DNA of 64,000 nt from assembly GCA_963662645.2 (NCBI GenBank), contig OY759762.1, positions 248,001 through 312,000 on the forward strand. Reading direction: 5' to 3'. The notes beneath the pieces were generated by a model. That model searched no databases. It was not told the origin of the DNA and saw only the letters and a list, made by a program, of their open reading frames with translations. The translations under genes were made by a program, and so were the position numbers. Origin of the DNA: Aldehydirespirator sp963662645. GTDB taxonomy: Bacteria; Actinomycetota; Acidimicrobiia; Acidimicrobiales; Aldehydirespiratoraceae. This document shows positions 41,979 through 49,634 of the stretch, one piece after another (the first letter of the stretch is position 1; every line of letters starts with the position of its first letter).

Positions 41979-44495
41979 ATGCGCGGATCGTTGTTCGTCA
42001 AGCCGGCGCGGGTGCTGGCAGCCACAGGCGCGGCCATGGCCCTGGTTGCCACGACTCTGGCGCTGGCCGCGCCCAGCACCGCACTGGGCCAGGGGGCCGA
42101 GGACTGTGAGGTCACGGACCTCGGGACCCTTGGATCCCAGACCGACAGCGTGCTGGAGGCAGAAGGTCGCTGGACGACCGAGAACTGCGACTCCCGTTTC
42201 CGGGCCGGAAGCGACGCTCACACCTATCGGTTCCATGTCGCCGAGGCGGGACGGATCAGGATCGGCCTGGCGTCCGGTGAGGCCGACTCCTACCTCTACC
42301 TGCTGACAGAGGACGGCGGCCGCATCGCCGACAACGACGACAGCGGGGCGCGCCTCGACGCCCGGGTCGAGCACGACCTCGCGCCCGGCACCTACATGGT
42401 CGAGGCCACCACGGTCGGGGGCCGCAGCCGGGGCCCGGCCGACTTCACGCTCACCCTGAGTCGGGTCGCCGGCTGCGACTTCGTCCATCTGGGCACGCTG
42501 GAGCCGGGCGCGGACCTGACTGCATCGGCATCATGGTCGCTCGAGACGTGCGGCTCCCGCTTCGTGTCCAGCCATCCAGCCCACACCTACTCCTTCAATC
42601 TGGCCGAAGCTGCTCGGGTGCGCATCGACCTCGAGTCCGAGAACGGCGACCCCGTCCTGTCACTGGCGTCATTGGAGCGAGGCGTCATCGGCGCCAACGA
42701 CGACGGCGGCGATTTCCGCAACTCTCGCATCGAGCAGTACCTGCTACCCGGCGCCTACTTGATAGAAGCGACGACCTACCTCGAACGCGACTACCAGCCG
42801 CTGCAGGCCGATTTCACCCTCACCGTCCACCTCGTGGACGAGGCGGCCCGCCAGCAGGAACCCAGGCTGAAAATCGAGGCGATCCACACGCCCGACCAGG
42901 TGGTTGCGGGCGATCCGTTTCCCGTCCACTACCGGGTCGGCAACGCCGGCGGAGGCGAACTGCCCGACGACGGCAGCGACGCCCTGCTCTACGTGGTGTG
43001 GGAACAGGACAGGCGACGGGGATTCGATGTGCTCCGCGGCGTCTCGGGAATATGGGATCCCGGCGTGGCCTACCACACCGGAGATGAGACTCTGAGCGCG
43101 TCGAGCACCTCTATAGACGACGTGACGCCGTTCGAAGCCAGGCTGGACCAGCACGGCCCAGCGTGGATGTTCGTCGGAGTGGTCACCGACGACGCCGACG
43201 GCAACGAGATCGGATTTCACGGGCTCTGGCACAACCTGACCGTGCTGAGCGGCCCCACCTTCGGACCGGTCAACATCAAGGTCGACTTTCGCGACTACAC
43301 GGTGGCCGCAGAGGTCGCCGACGAAGGGCGGGTGACGACGTCAGTGAAGTCGGTCGACGACCCGGTCGCCGACGTTGACCCCCAGGATCGGCAGCAGGCC
43401 ATCTACGCGGCCGGCGTGCTGACCCAGCTCCTCGACGGCATCTTCGAACGGCCGGCGATCGCCGAGCTGTCAGAAGACTCAGACCCGGAGCAGGTCACGG
43501 TGGCGAGCCCATCCTCGAGCACTCTCATCAGGGCGTTCGGGCAGCAATACGCGGCTTCGCTGAAAGCATCGGGACTGATCGACGCGTGGCTCACCAGAGA
43601 GGCGATCAATCCCGCCGCGATCGAGGAGCTTTGGCTCGACGCGGCCCATGCCGCGTCTTCCCGCTACGCGTCGGCGGCCGCCGACTGGCGATGGCTTCTG
43701 AGTCGCGCCGACGGTCGATCGAGGTTGTCGTTCCGGGAGGCACGCGCCGTCCATTCCCAGCTCGCCTATGCCGAGAGCATCGTCGCACCCGCAGTGGCGG
43801 CCGGCGACATCGTGACTGCGGCCCGCGGCGCCGATGAGGGTTGGGAGGATCCCGACGTTCGAGCGATGGTGGCCGAGCAGGCAGGTTGCCGCCTCGGAGA
43901 GAACGCACTGCGCGAGGCGCTCGAGGCAGCCGGAGTCGGCAACATCGACGAACTACTCGCTCTTGACGCTGAAATGCGGCTGGAGCGGCCCGTCCACGGC
44001 CTGGCCGTCGACCAGACGCTGTGCGCGGCGGGAGCGGCCGACGCAGAGCTCTCGCGGTTCCTCGAGCGCCTCTCGCTCGACGGCAGCGCCGAGCTTCGCG
44101 AGATGCTCGGGCTGACGCCGCCGGCAGCCGCGGCGATGACCGAGCCCCACCGGCTGCGCATCGTCGTCCGGCTGGGAGACGACGGTCGGCTGGAGCACGG
44201 CATCCAGCTCGCCGACGGCGAGCGGATCCTGCCGCCGGCTCGCTTCCTGCCCGCCGACGCCCCCGTCGGCAGCTGGCGTGTGAGCGGCGACGTCGAGGTG
44301 CAGGGCGACGTGATCGGGAATATCCGAGCAAGGCGCGTAGCCGGCGGCCGTTCCGAGGTGGGCTTCATCGGCGCCAACGGCGAGGCGATCACGCCTCGCA
44401 TCGCCTATCTGCCGGCCGACCCGCCCGTGGGCGTCTGGTTCCGCAGCAGCGAGATCGAAGTGCCGGCTGCCGCCATGATGGACGACGACGGCTAG
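41979..44495 (+). CDS. Large secreted protein with two PPC-like domains, function unknown
   Basis: The 838-residue protein has a signal peptide (basic start, long hydrophobic run, cleavage probably after STALG or GQG). Two bacterial pre-peptidase C-terminal-like domains follow (about residues 40-165 and 165-285), each with paired Cys and a Y(R/S)F then D(S/G)YLYL-type strand pattern. A CARDB-like beta domain may span about 290-425, then a long helical region with Cys residues and, at the end, a twice-repeated beta motif (LPADAPVGSW and LPADPPVGVW). No protease or other catalytic motif is seen. The start has GGGAGG in front. A Zur-type operator upstream suggests induction under metal limitation. 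Confidence 0.8.
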   Translation: MRGSLFVKPARVLAATGAAMALVATTLALAAPSTALGQGAEDCEVTDLGTLGSQTDSVLEAEGRWTTENCDSRFRAGSDAHTYRFHVAEAGRIRIGLASGEADSYLYLLTEDGGRIADNDDSGARLDARVEHDLAPGTYMVEATTVGGRSRGPADFTLTLSRVAGCDFVHLGTLEPGADLTASASWSLETCGSRFVSSHPAHTYSFNLAEAARVRIDLESENGDPVLSLASLERGVIGANDDGGDFRNSRIEQYLLPGAYLIEATTYLERDYQPLQADFTLTVHLVDEAARQQEPRLKIEAIHTPDQVVAGDPFPVHYRVGNAGGGELPDDGSDALLYVVWEQDRRRGFDVLRGVSGIWDPGVAYHTGDETLSASSTSIDDVTPFEARLDQHGPAWMFVGVVTDDADGNEIGFHGLWHNLTVLSGPTFGPVNIKVDFRDYTVAAEVADEGRVTTSVKSVDDPVADVDPQDRQQAIYAAGVLTQLLDGIFERPAIAELSEDSDPEQVTVASPSSSTLIRAFGQQYAASLKASGLIDAWLTREAINPAAIEELWLDAAHAASSRYASAAADWRWLLSRADGRSRLSFREARAVHSQLAYAESIVAPAVAAGDIVTAARGADEGWEDPDVRAMVAEQAGCRLGENALREALEAAGVGNIDELLALDAEMRLERPVHGLAVDQTLCAAGAADAELSRFLERLSLDGSAELREMLGLTPPAAAAMTEPHRLRIVVRLGDDGRLEHGIQLADGERILPPARFLPADAPVGSWRVSGDVEVQGDVIGNIRARRVAGGRSEVGFIGANGEAITPRIAYLPADPPVGVWFRSSEIEVPAAAMMDDDG

Positions 44496-44528
44496 CGGCA
44501 TCCACGGGTCCCTAGCGGCGTTCGCGGG

Positions 44529-45704
44529 TCAGTGATGGTGGCCGAAGAAGGCGAGTCTGCGCTTCTTGCGGTCCATCTGGCGCTCCAGCAGATGGTCCAC
44601 ATGGTGGTCCTCGGAGGTGCATCCCCTGACAGAGGTCTCCAACTGGATGGTGGTGTGAGCGATCCCGTGTTCCTCGTTGGCGATGCGCCGCAGCTCGCGG
44701 AGCATGTCGTCGAGATCGCCCTCATGGTCCGGGTCGGCCAGCACATGGGCGGTGAGCGACACGTACCCGGAGGTGACCGTCCAGGCGTGCACGTCGTGAA
44801 TCACCGTCACGCCCGGCACTTCCTCCATGTCCGAGCACAGCCTGTAAACGTCGATGTGCTCGGGAGTGCCCTCGACCAGGACTTGCAGCACCGAGGTGAC
44901 CAGGTGCCAGGAGCTGAACACGATCAACAGCGCGATCAGCACGCTCAGTATGGGGTCGACGATGTTCCATCCGAACAGGATGATGATCACGGCGGAGACG
45001 ATGACGGCCACCGACCCCATAAGGTCGGCAAGCACATGCTGGAGGGCGCCCTCGACGTTCAGGCTGTGCCCAGACGCACCGTGCAGCATGTAGGCCGCCA
45101 CCACGTTCACGAGCAAGCCGATGCCCCCCACGATCAGGACCGTGCCTCCTTCGATCTCTTCTGGCGAGATGAACCGGTGGATGGCCTCCCAGACGATCCA
45201 CGCCGCTATGAGCCACAGGGACAGCGCGTTGACCGCGGCGGCGAGGATCTCGGCCCGGTTGTAGCCGTAGGTTCGCTCGGCCGAAGCGGGCCGCTTGGCT
45301 AGCCATATCGCGAACAGAGCCAGGCCGATTGAGGCGCTGTCGGTCAGCATGTGGCCGGCGTCGGCCACAAGGGCCAGGCTTCCCGACAGGAATCCGCCGA
45401 TGACCTCAACCACCATGAAGGTGGAGGTCATGACGAGCGCCCAGATGAGGACGCGCTGTGACGTCTCCCTCAGGTCGTGGTGGTGATGATCGTGGTCGTG
45501 ATCGTGCCCGTGATGGCCGTGCCCATGGTGGTCATGGCCGTGGTCGTGATGGCCGTGCCCATGGTGGTCATGGCCGTGATCGTGGCCATGTTCATGGGCG
45601 TGGTCGTGGCCGAAGTCGTCGCCGTGGGCGTGGTCGTGCCCGGCGTGCTCGCAGCCCTCGGGGTGGCCGTGGCTCTGGCGAGAGCCAGCCTCAGCTGCCG
45701 CCAC
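44529..45704 (-). CDS. Cation diffusion facilitator (zinc/metal efflux) with His-rich N-terminus
   Basis: The 391-residue CDF exporter starts at a GTG that shares a base with the TAG stop of the upstream Fur gene (TAGTG), so it is translationally coupled to it. The first ~85 residues are a dense His/Asp/Gly tract with more than twenty-five His. Six membrane helices follow. Transport-site residues are in ADAGHMLTDSAS (TM2) and HVLADLMGS (TM5), the HxxxD pattern of Zn transporters, then a cytoplasmic C-terminal domain. It should export Zn or a similar divalent ion in exchange for protons. Confidence 0.92.
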   Translation of the reverse strand: MAAAEAGSRQSHGHPEGCEHAGHDHAHGDDFGHDHAHEHGHDHGHDHHGHGHHDHGHDHHGHGHHGHDHDHDHHHHDLRETSQRVLIWALVMTSTFMVVEVIGGFLSGSLALVADAGHMLTDSASIGLALFAIWLAKRPASAERTYGYNRAEILAAAVNALSLWLIAAWIVWEAIHRFISPEEIEGGTVLIVGGIGLLVNVVAAYMLHGASGHSLNVEGALQHVLADLMGSVAVIVSAVIIILFGWNIVDPILSVLIALLIVFSSWHLVTSVLQVLVEGTPEHIDVYRLCSDMEEVPGVTVIHDVHAWTVTSGYVSLTAHVLADPDHEGDLDDMLRELRRIANEEHGIAHTTIQLETSVRGCTSEDHHVDHLLERQMDRKKRRLAFFGHHH

Positions 45705-46588
45705 TACGCGGCGATACAGCACTCTTCGGTGTGAATGTGCTCCTCGATGTCGCAGTGGTCCGCGTGGTCGGCGTGGCTGTGCTCGGGAATGTCGCAGTGG
45801 TCGGCGTGGCTGTGCTCCTCGACGTCGCAGTGGTCCGCGTGGTCGGCGTGCGTATGCCCCTCCTCCGCGCAGTGGTCGGCATGGTCGGCGTGACCATGCT
45901 CCTCCATGTCGCAGTGGTCGGAGTGCCTGTGCTCCTCCATCCCGCAATGGTCGGCATGGTCGGCGTGCGTATGCTCCGGATGGTCATAACACTCGTCGGT
46001 GTGTACATGTCCCATGGAAGTTTCCCCTTCAGTTGTCTCGCCATCTGGTAGGGCCAGCGAGTGGGCAATATTCTTGCCCAGCATAATGCCTGCGTGCAAG
46101 TCTTTGCTCGGCGGCTCGCATTTGGAACAGTGTCCGTGCAGATCGAGCATGTGACGCAAAGGCGTGAAGGCAGCCCTCTGGGCGGCTGCGACGAGATTCT
46201 GGTAGATCAAGTGCTCGACCTCTGTGTCAAAATGGATGTCCTCAACCGTGCCGCAGGCAAGGCACACCAAGTGGTGGTGGTGCGACAGCAGTGGCTCGGC
46301 TAGCTCGAAGTGGGCACGGTCGCCGCGTATGGAGATCCGGCTGACAACACCGGAGCGCTCGAGCACATCAAGGTTGCGGTAGGTGGAACTGAAGGGTAAA
46401 TCCGGTGCTAGTGATGCTATCTCAGGCAATGTGACCGGGTGTCCCGCGCTCGCCAGCGCGTCGACCAACCGACGACGGCCGGCGGTGTAGCGATAGTCGT
46501 GCGTCGCTAGGCGGGCGCGGGCCATGGCGTGAAGATCCTGGAGCGCGGGGGCAGAATCGGGCTGACCTGTCGTGTCGGGCATCGGCAT
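45704..46588 (-). CDS. Fur-family regulator (Zur-like) with a Cys/His/Asp-rich C-terminal tail
   Basis: The first ~160 residues are a complete Fur protein: winged helix with SSTYRNLDVLERSGVV, the metal-sensing HHHHLVCLACG, and Cys pairs at 109/112 and 154/157 for structural zinc. Most Fur proteins end there, but this frame continues for ~135 residues with at least six HxDHC or HADHADHC units and a final ECC. An in-frame ATG (residue 192, base 46015) with GAAGGGG upstream could also start the tail as a separate 103-residue peptide. The stop overlaps the exporter start. The four Zur-type operators upstream suggest that it regulates itself and the divergent uptake genes. Confidence 0.88.
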   Translation of the reverse strand: MPMPDTTGQPDSAPALQDLHAMARARLATHDYRYTAGRRRLVDALASAGHPVTLPEIASLAPDLPFSSTYRNLDVLERSGVVSRISIRGDRAHFELAEPLLSHHHHLVCLACGTVEDIHFDTEVEHLIYQNLVAAAQRAAFTPLRHMLDLHGHCSKCEPPSKDLHAGIMLGKNIAHSLALPDGETTEGETSMGHVHTDECYDHPEHTHADHADHCGMEEHRHSDHCDMEEHGHADHADHCAEEGHTHADHADHCDVEEHSHADHCDIPEHSHADHADHCDIEEHIHTEECCIAA

Positions 46589-46597
46589 CGAGTCGCT

Positions 46598-46795
46598 ATT
46601 GGAACGGATTGCTATTGAGACCTATTCTCACAATGTTGAGACTTATTCTCATAATATACTACTGATCTGGAGTGTTGGTATCGGCATCGAGTCGTCATTG
46701 AACGAGTTGCGATTGAGACCTATTCTCATAATACACTTCTGACTTGTCGTGCATCGAGTCGTCATTGAACGAGTCACTATTGAGACCTATTCTCA
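46598..46795 (+). promoter_or_regulatory. Three tandem operator-promoter units plus one extra Zur-type operator
   Basis: The operator TGAGA-N5-TCTCA occurs at 46616-46630, 46637-46651, 46714-46728 and 46781-46795. In three units it contains TATTCT as the -10 box, 17 bases after a -35-like box: TGGAAC at 46600, TTGAAC at 46698 and TTGAAC at 46765. Each unit is preceded by a shared ATCGAGTCG segment, so the region arose by tandem duplication. The first two operators are 21 bases apart (two helical turns). The region drives the binding-protein gene at 46846 and probably the divergent fur gene. Few stretches of the window are this AT-rich. Confidence 0.8.
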
Positions 46796-46845
46796 TAATA
46801 CACTGTGCTAGAGTCATAACAGAACCCTACCAATGGAGTCGCCCA

Positions 46846-48075
46846 GTGAAGCTCAATGCAGTTTCTGACAATGCCCGAGCCGCTGACCGCGAAGGCGGCT
46901 GGCGGTCGCTCAGCAAGCGCGGTCTGCCGGCGGCGCTCGGCGTGGTCGCGCTCGTCGCCTCGGCGTGCGGGGATTCGGACGACGAGGCCGCGCTCGAAGA
47001 GGCGATCCCGGCCGCGTCCGAGCCGCCCGCCATCCTCGTCACGACCGGGATCTGGGCCGATGTGGTGTCGAACGTAGCCTGCGATGGACTGGCCGGCATC
47101 GAGACTCTCATCCCGGTGGGCGGCGACCCGCACAGTTACGAGCCCTCGCTGCGGGACCGGGAGCGCATGGAGAACGCAGCGCTGGTAGTGGCCAACGGCC
47201 TCGAACTCGAGGAGGGCCTGGAGAGCACGCTGGGGGCGGTTGCTGAGTCCGGCACCCTGGTCTTCGAGTTCGCGGAAGGGATGAAGACCATCCCGTTCGC
47301 ATTCGAGGGCGCCCACCACGACGAAGAGGGCCACGGAGACGAAGAGGACGTAGAAGGCCACGACGAGGAAGAAGGCGAAGAAGAGGACGAGGAAGGCCAC
47401 GACGAGGACGAGGCTGAGGAAGCCGAAGAAGAAGGCCACCACGAAGAGGACGATGAAGCCGAGGAGGACGAAGAAGAAGGCCACCACGAAGACGAAGAAG
47501 CCGAGGAGGAAGACCACGGAGACGAGGAGGAGGGCCACGGCAGCGAGGGCGATCCGCATGTGTGGTTCGATCCCCGCCGGGTGTCCGGGGCGCTGCCCGA
47601 GTTGGCCCGCGTGCTGACAGCAGACGTGGGCCTGGACGCAGCCGCGGTCGATGCCTGCCTGACCGCCTACCAGGCGGAGCTGGAGGCCGTGGACGCCCAG
47701 ATCGCAGCCAAAGTCGAGGGGCTTCCCGCCGAGAGCCGCAAGCTGGTCACCAACCACGAGGCGCTCGGATACTTCGCCGACCGCTACGAGTTCGAACTCA
47801 TCGGCACGGTCATACCGACGCCGGCGACCATGGCGCAGGCCAGTCCCGCCGGACTCGAGGAGCTGGCCCTCATCATCGAGCGCGAGGGGATCAAGGCCAT
47901 CTTCGCGGAGACGCTGCACACCGTGGACGACGTGGAGGCGTTGGCCGACCGGGTCGGCGACGTCGACGTCATCACGCTCTACACCGGCAGCCTGGGCCCC
48001 GCCGGCAGCGGTGCCGAGACCTACGTCGGGTTCATGCGCACCAACGCGGAGTTGATCGTCGACGCCCTGGGCTGA
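46846..48075 (+). CDS. ZnuA-like metal-binding lipoprotein, copy 1
   Basis: The GTG at 46846 gives a 409-residue cluster A-I substrate-binding protein. A lipoprotein signal ends at LVASAC. The core has TTGIWADVVSNVACDG, GGDPHSYEPS (metal His), DPHVWFDPRRV (metal His), VTNHEALGYFADRY (metal His) and a C-terminal Asp/Glu site region. At about residues 155-233 a long loop of Glu, Asp and His replaces the short His loop of ZnuA. It would capture Zn (or Mn) and hand it to the permease encoded 21 bases downstream. Zur-type operators in front indicate repression by metal. Confidence 0.92.
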   Translation: MKLNAVSDNARAADREGGWRSLSKRGLPAALGVVALVASACGDSDDEAALEEAIPAASEPPAILVTTGIWADVVSNVACDGLAGIETLIPVGGDPHSYEPSLRDRERMENAALVVANGLELEEGLESTLGAVAESGTLVFEFAEGMKTIPFAFEGAHHDEEGHGDEEDVEGHDEEEGEEEDEEGHDEDEAEEAEEEGHHEEDDEAEEDEEEGHHEDEEAEEEDHGDEEEGHGSEGDPHVWFDPRRVSGALPELARVLTADVGLDAAAVDACLTAYQAELEAVDAQIAAKVEGLPAESRKLVTNHEALGYFADRYEFELIGTVIPTPATMAQASPAGLEELALIIEREGIKAIFAETLHTVDDVEALADRVGDVDVITLYTGSLGPAGSGAETYVGFMRTNAELIVDALG

Positions 48076-48096
48076 TCCGCACTAGAACACTCGGGC

Positions 48097-48984
48097 ATGG
48101 AGCTCCTCACCGACCCGGTTGCTTGGTGGATCGACCCGTTCACGTCCAACATCTTCATGCGCCGAGCCCTCTACGCGGGCCTGCTGGTGGTGCTCACCAC
48201 CTCGGTGGTGGGCACCTGGGTGGTGCTGCGGGGCATGAGCTTCCTGGGCGACGCCCTGGCCCACGGCGTGCTGCCCGGCATCGCGCTGGCGTTCATCATC
48301 GGAGTGGACACCACCATCGGAGCCTTCGTGGCCGCCATCGCCATGGTGTGGGGCATCAACATGATCCGCAGCCACTCGCCGCTGCCCGACGACACCTCCA
48401 TAGGGGTGCTGTTCGTGGGGTTCCTGGCGCTGGCCGTGGCCATCATGTCCAGTTCGTCGGGGGCCTACACCGGCGACCTCAACCGGTTCCTGTTCGGGTC
48501 AGTCACCGGAGTCAACACAGGCGACCTGCGCCGCCAGGCCATCGCGGCGGTCATCTCGCTGGGCGGGGTGGCCGTGTTCTACCGGGCGTTCCTGGTCATG
48601 ACCTTCGACCAGGCCCAGGCCCAGGTGCTCGGCCTCCGGCCCCGCCTGGCCCACGGGGCGCTGCTGGTACTGCTGGCCATCTCGATCATCGCCTCGTTCG
48701 AGGCGGTGGGGAACCTGCTGGTGTTCGCCTTCCTGATCGCCCCGCCGGCCACCGCGGTCCTGCTGGTGCGCCGGGTTCCCCGCATCATGGCGACCGCGGC
48801 TGTGGTCGGATCGGTGTGCACGGTGTTCGGCCTGCTGGCCAGCTACCACTACGACACCGCGGCCGGAGCCACCATGGCGCTGGCCACCGTCATCGTGTTC
48901 ATAGCGGTAATGACCACCAAGGCGGCAATGATCGCCATCAGCACTCGCCACCGGCAACGTCAAGCCGCCCTGGCCGGCGCCTGA
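48097..48984 (+). CDS. ZnuB-like ABC permease, copy 1
   Basis: The 295-residue membrane protein has about eight hydrophobic helices and the ABC-3 family pattern (VVLRGMSFLGDALAHGVLPG near the N-terminus, the coupling region in LVFAFLIAPPATA). It is the channel for Zn or Mn import. It follows its binding-protein gene by 21 bases. No ATPase gene is adjacent. The copy at 51126 differs from it at only about 25 of 295 residues by eye. It is convergent with the second fur gene, and the 63-base gap holds a GCTCCGGCCGGAGC palindrome that may act as a terminator. Confidence 0.92.
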   Translation: MELLTDPVAWWIDPFTSNIFMRRALYAGLLVVLTTSVVGTWVVLRGMSFLGDALAHGVLPGIALAFIIGVDTTIGAFVAAIAMVWGINMIRSHSPLPDDTSIGVLFVGFLALAVAIMSSSSGAYTGDLNRFLFGSVTGVNTGDLRRQAIAAVISLGGVAVFYRAFLVMTFDQAQAQVLGLRPRLAHGALLVLLAISIIASFEAVGNLLVFAFLIAPPATAVLLVRRVPRIMATAAVVGSVCTVFGLLASYHYDTAAGATMALATVIVFIAVMTTKAAMIAISTRHRQRQAALAGA

Positions 48985-49047
48985 ACGTGCCCGGCTCGGC
49001 CCGTGTCGGGCTTGCTCCGGCCGGAGCGCGATCCTCGCTCGGGCGGC

Positions 49048-49515
49048 CTATGCGCAGAGGGCGCAGTAGCCGTGCAGGTCCAGACTGTGGCGCAGAGGTG
49101 TGAAGCCCGACCGACCGGCAGCCTCGGTCAGGCTCCGCTCCACGCGTGCCTCGACATCCTCATCCAGGCGGACGTCCTCGACCACTCCGCAGCCGATGCA
49201 GATCAGGTGGTGATGATGAGCGAGCAGGGGCTCGGCGAACTCGAAGTAGGCACGATCGCCGCTCGAATTGATCCGATCCACCACGCCTGAGCGCTCCAGC
49301 ACATCCAGGTTGCGGTAGACGGAACTCGGCACCAACTCCGGCGCGTCCGCCACGATGTCGGGGAGGGTCACCGGCTGCCCGGCGGACAGGATCGCGTCGA
49401 CTAGTCGGCGACGGCTCTGCGTGTAGCGATAGTCGTGGCGCTCCAGCCGACGGCTTACCGCCTCGTGAAGGTCGCTGTGGGACAGCGGCGGATCGATGTT
49501 GCGGACTCTCGTCAT
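49048..49515 (-). CDS. Fur-family regulator, copy 2 (Zur-like, normal length)
   Basis: The 155-residue protein is closely related to the N-terminal part of the Fur protein at 45704-46588: DYRYTQSRRRLVDAILSAG, SSVYRNLDVLERSGVVDRI, HHHHLICIGCG and a final CALC. Both Cys pairs and the sensing His cluster are kept, but there is no His/Asp tail. It is divergent from the second binding-protein gene, sharing a control region with a perfect operator at 49541-49555. It may sense the same metal with a different affinity from its tailed paralogue. Confidence 0.92.
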   Translation of the reverse strand: MTRVRNIDPPLSHSDLHEAVSRRLERHDYRYTQSRRRLVDAILSAGQPVTLPDIVADAPELVPSSVYRNLDVLERSGVVDRINSSGDRAYFEFAEPLLAHHHHLICIGCGVVEDVRLDEDVEARVERSLTEAAGRSGFTPLRHSLDLHGYCALCA

Positions 49516-49533
49516 GGCTCCGGTGTACCCGTT

Positions 49534-49562
49534 TTGCGAATGAGACTCAGTCTCATTATGAT
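49534..49562 (+). promoter_or_regulatory. Promoter with perfect Zur-type operator in the spacer
   Basis: TTGCGA at 49534-49539 and TATGAT at 49557-49562 are 17 bases apart, a good sigma-70-type promoter for the binding-protein gene at 49635. The spacer contains TGAGACTCAGTCTCA at 49541-49555, within a 9-1-9 perfect palindrome (AATGAGACT C AGTCTCATT, 49539-49557). CATAAT-like bases on the minus strand could serve the divergent fur gene. Bound repressor would cover both promoters. Confidence 0.75.
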
Positions 49563-49634
49563 CCTAGCCATGATTTACAACATGACCCTCCACTACGACC
49601 CGCTGACGACTAGCGCATCGAAGGGAGCGTAGCC

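Noticed and set aside
46744..46845. Upstream extension of the first binding protein from 46744
   Set aside because: It would translate the operator-promoter region and put about 34 odd residues before the lipoprotein signal; GTG 46846 fits better.
47562..49103. Long plus-strand frame of 513 codons across the first binding-protein and permease genes
   Set aside because: It is a GC-rich shadow in another frame: Arg/Gly/Pro/His-rich with no domain, while the real frames show clear transporter motifs. The same holds for 50687-52201.
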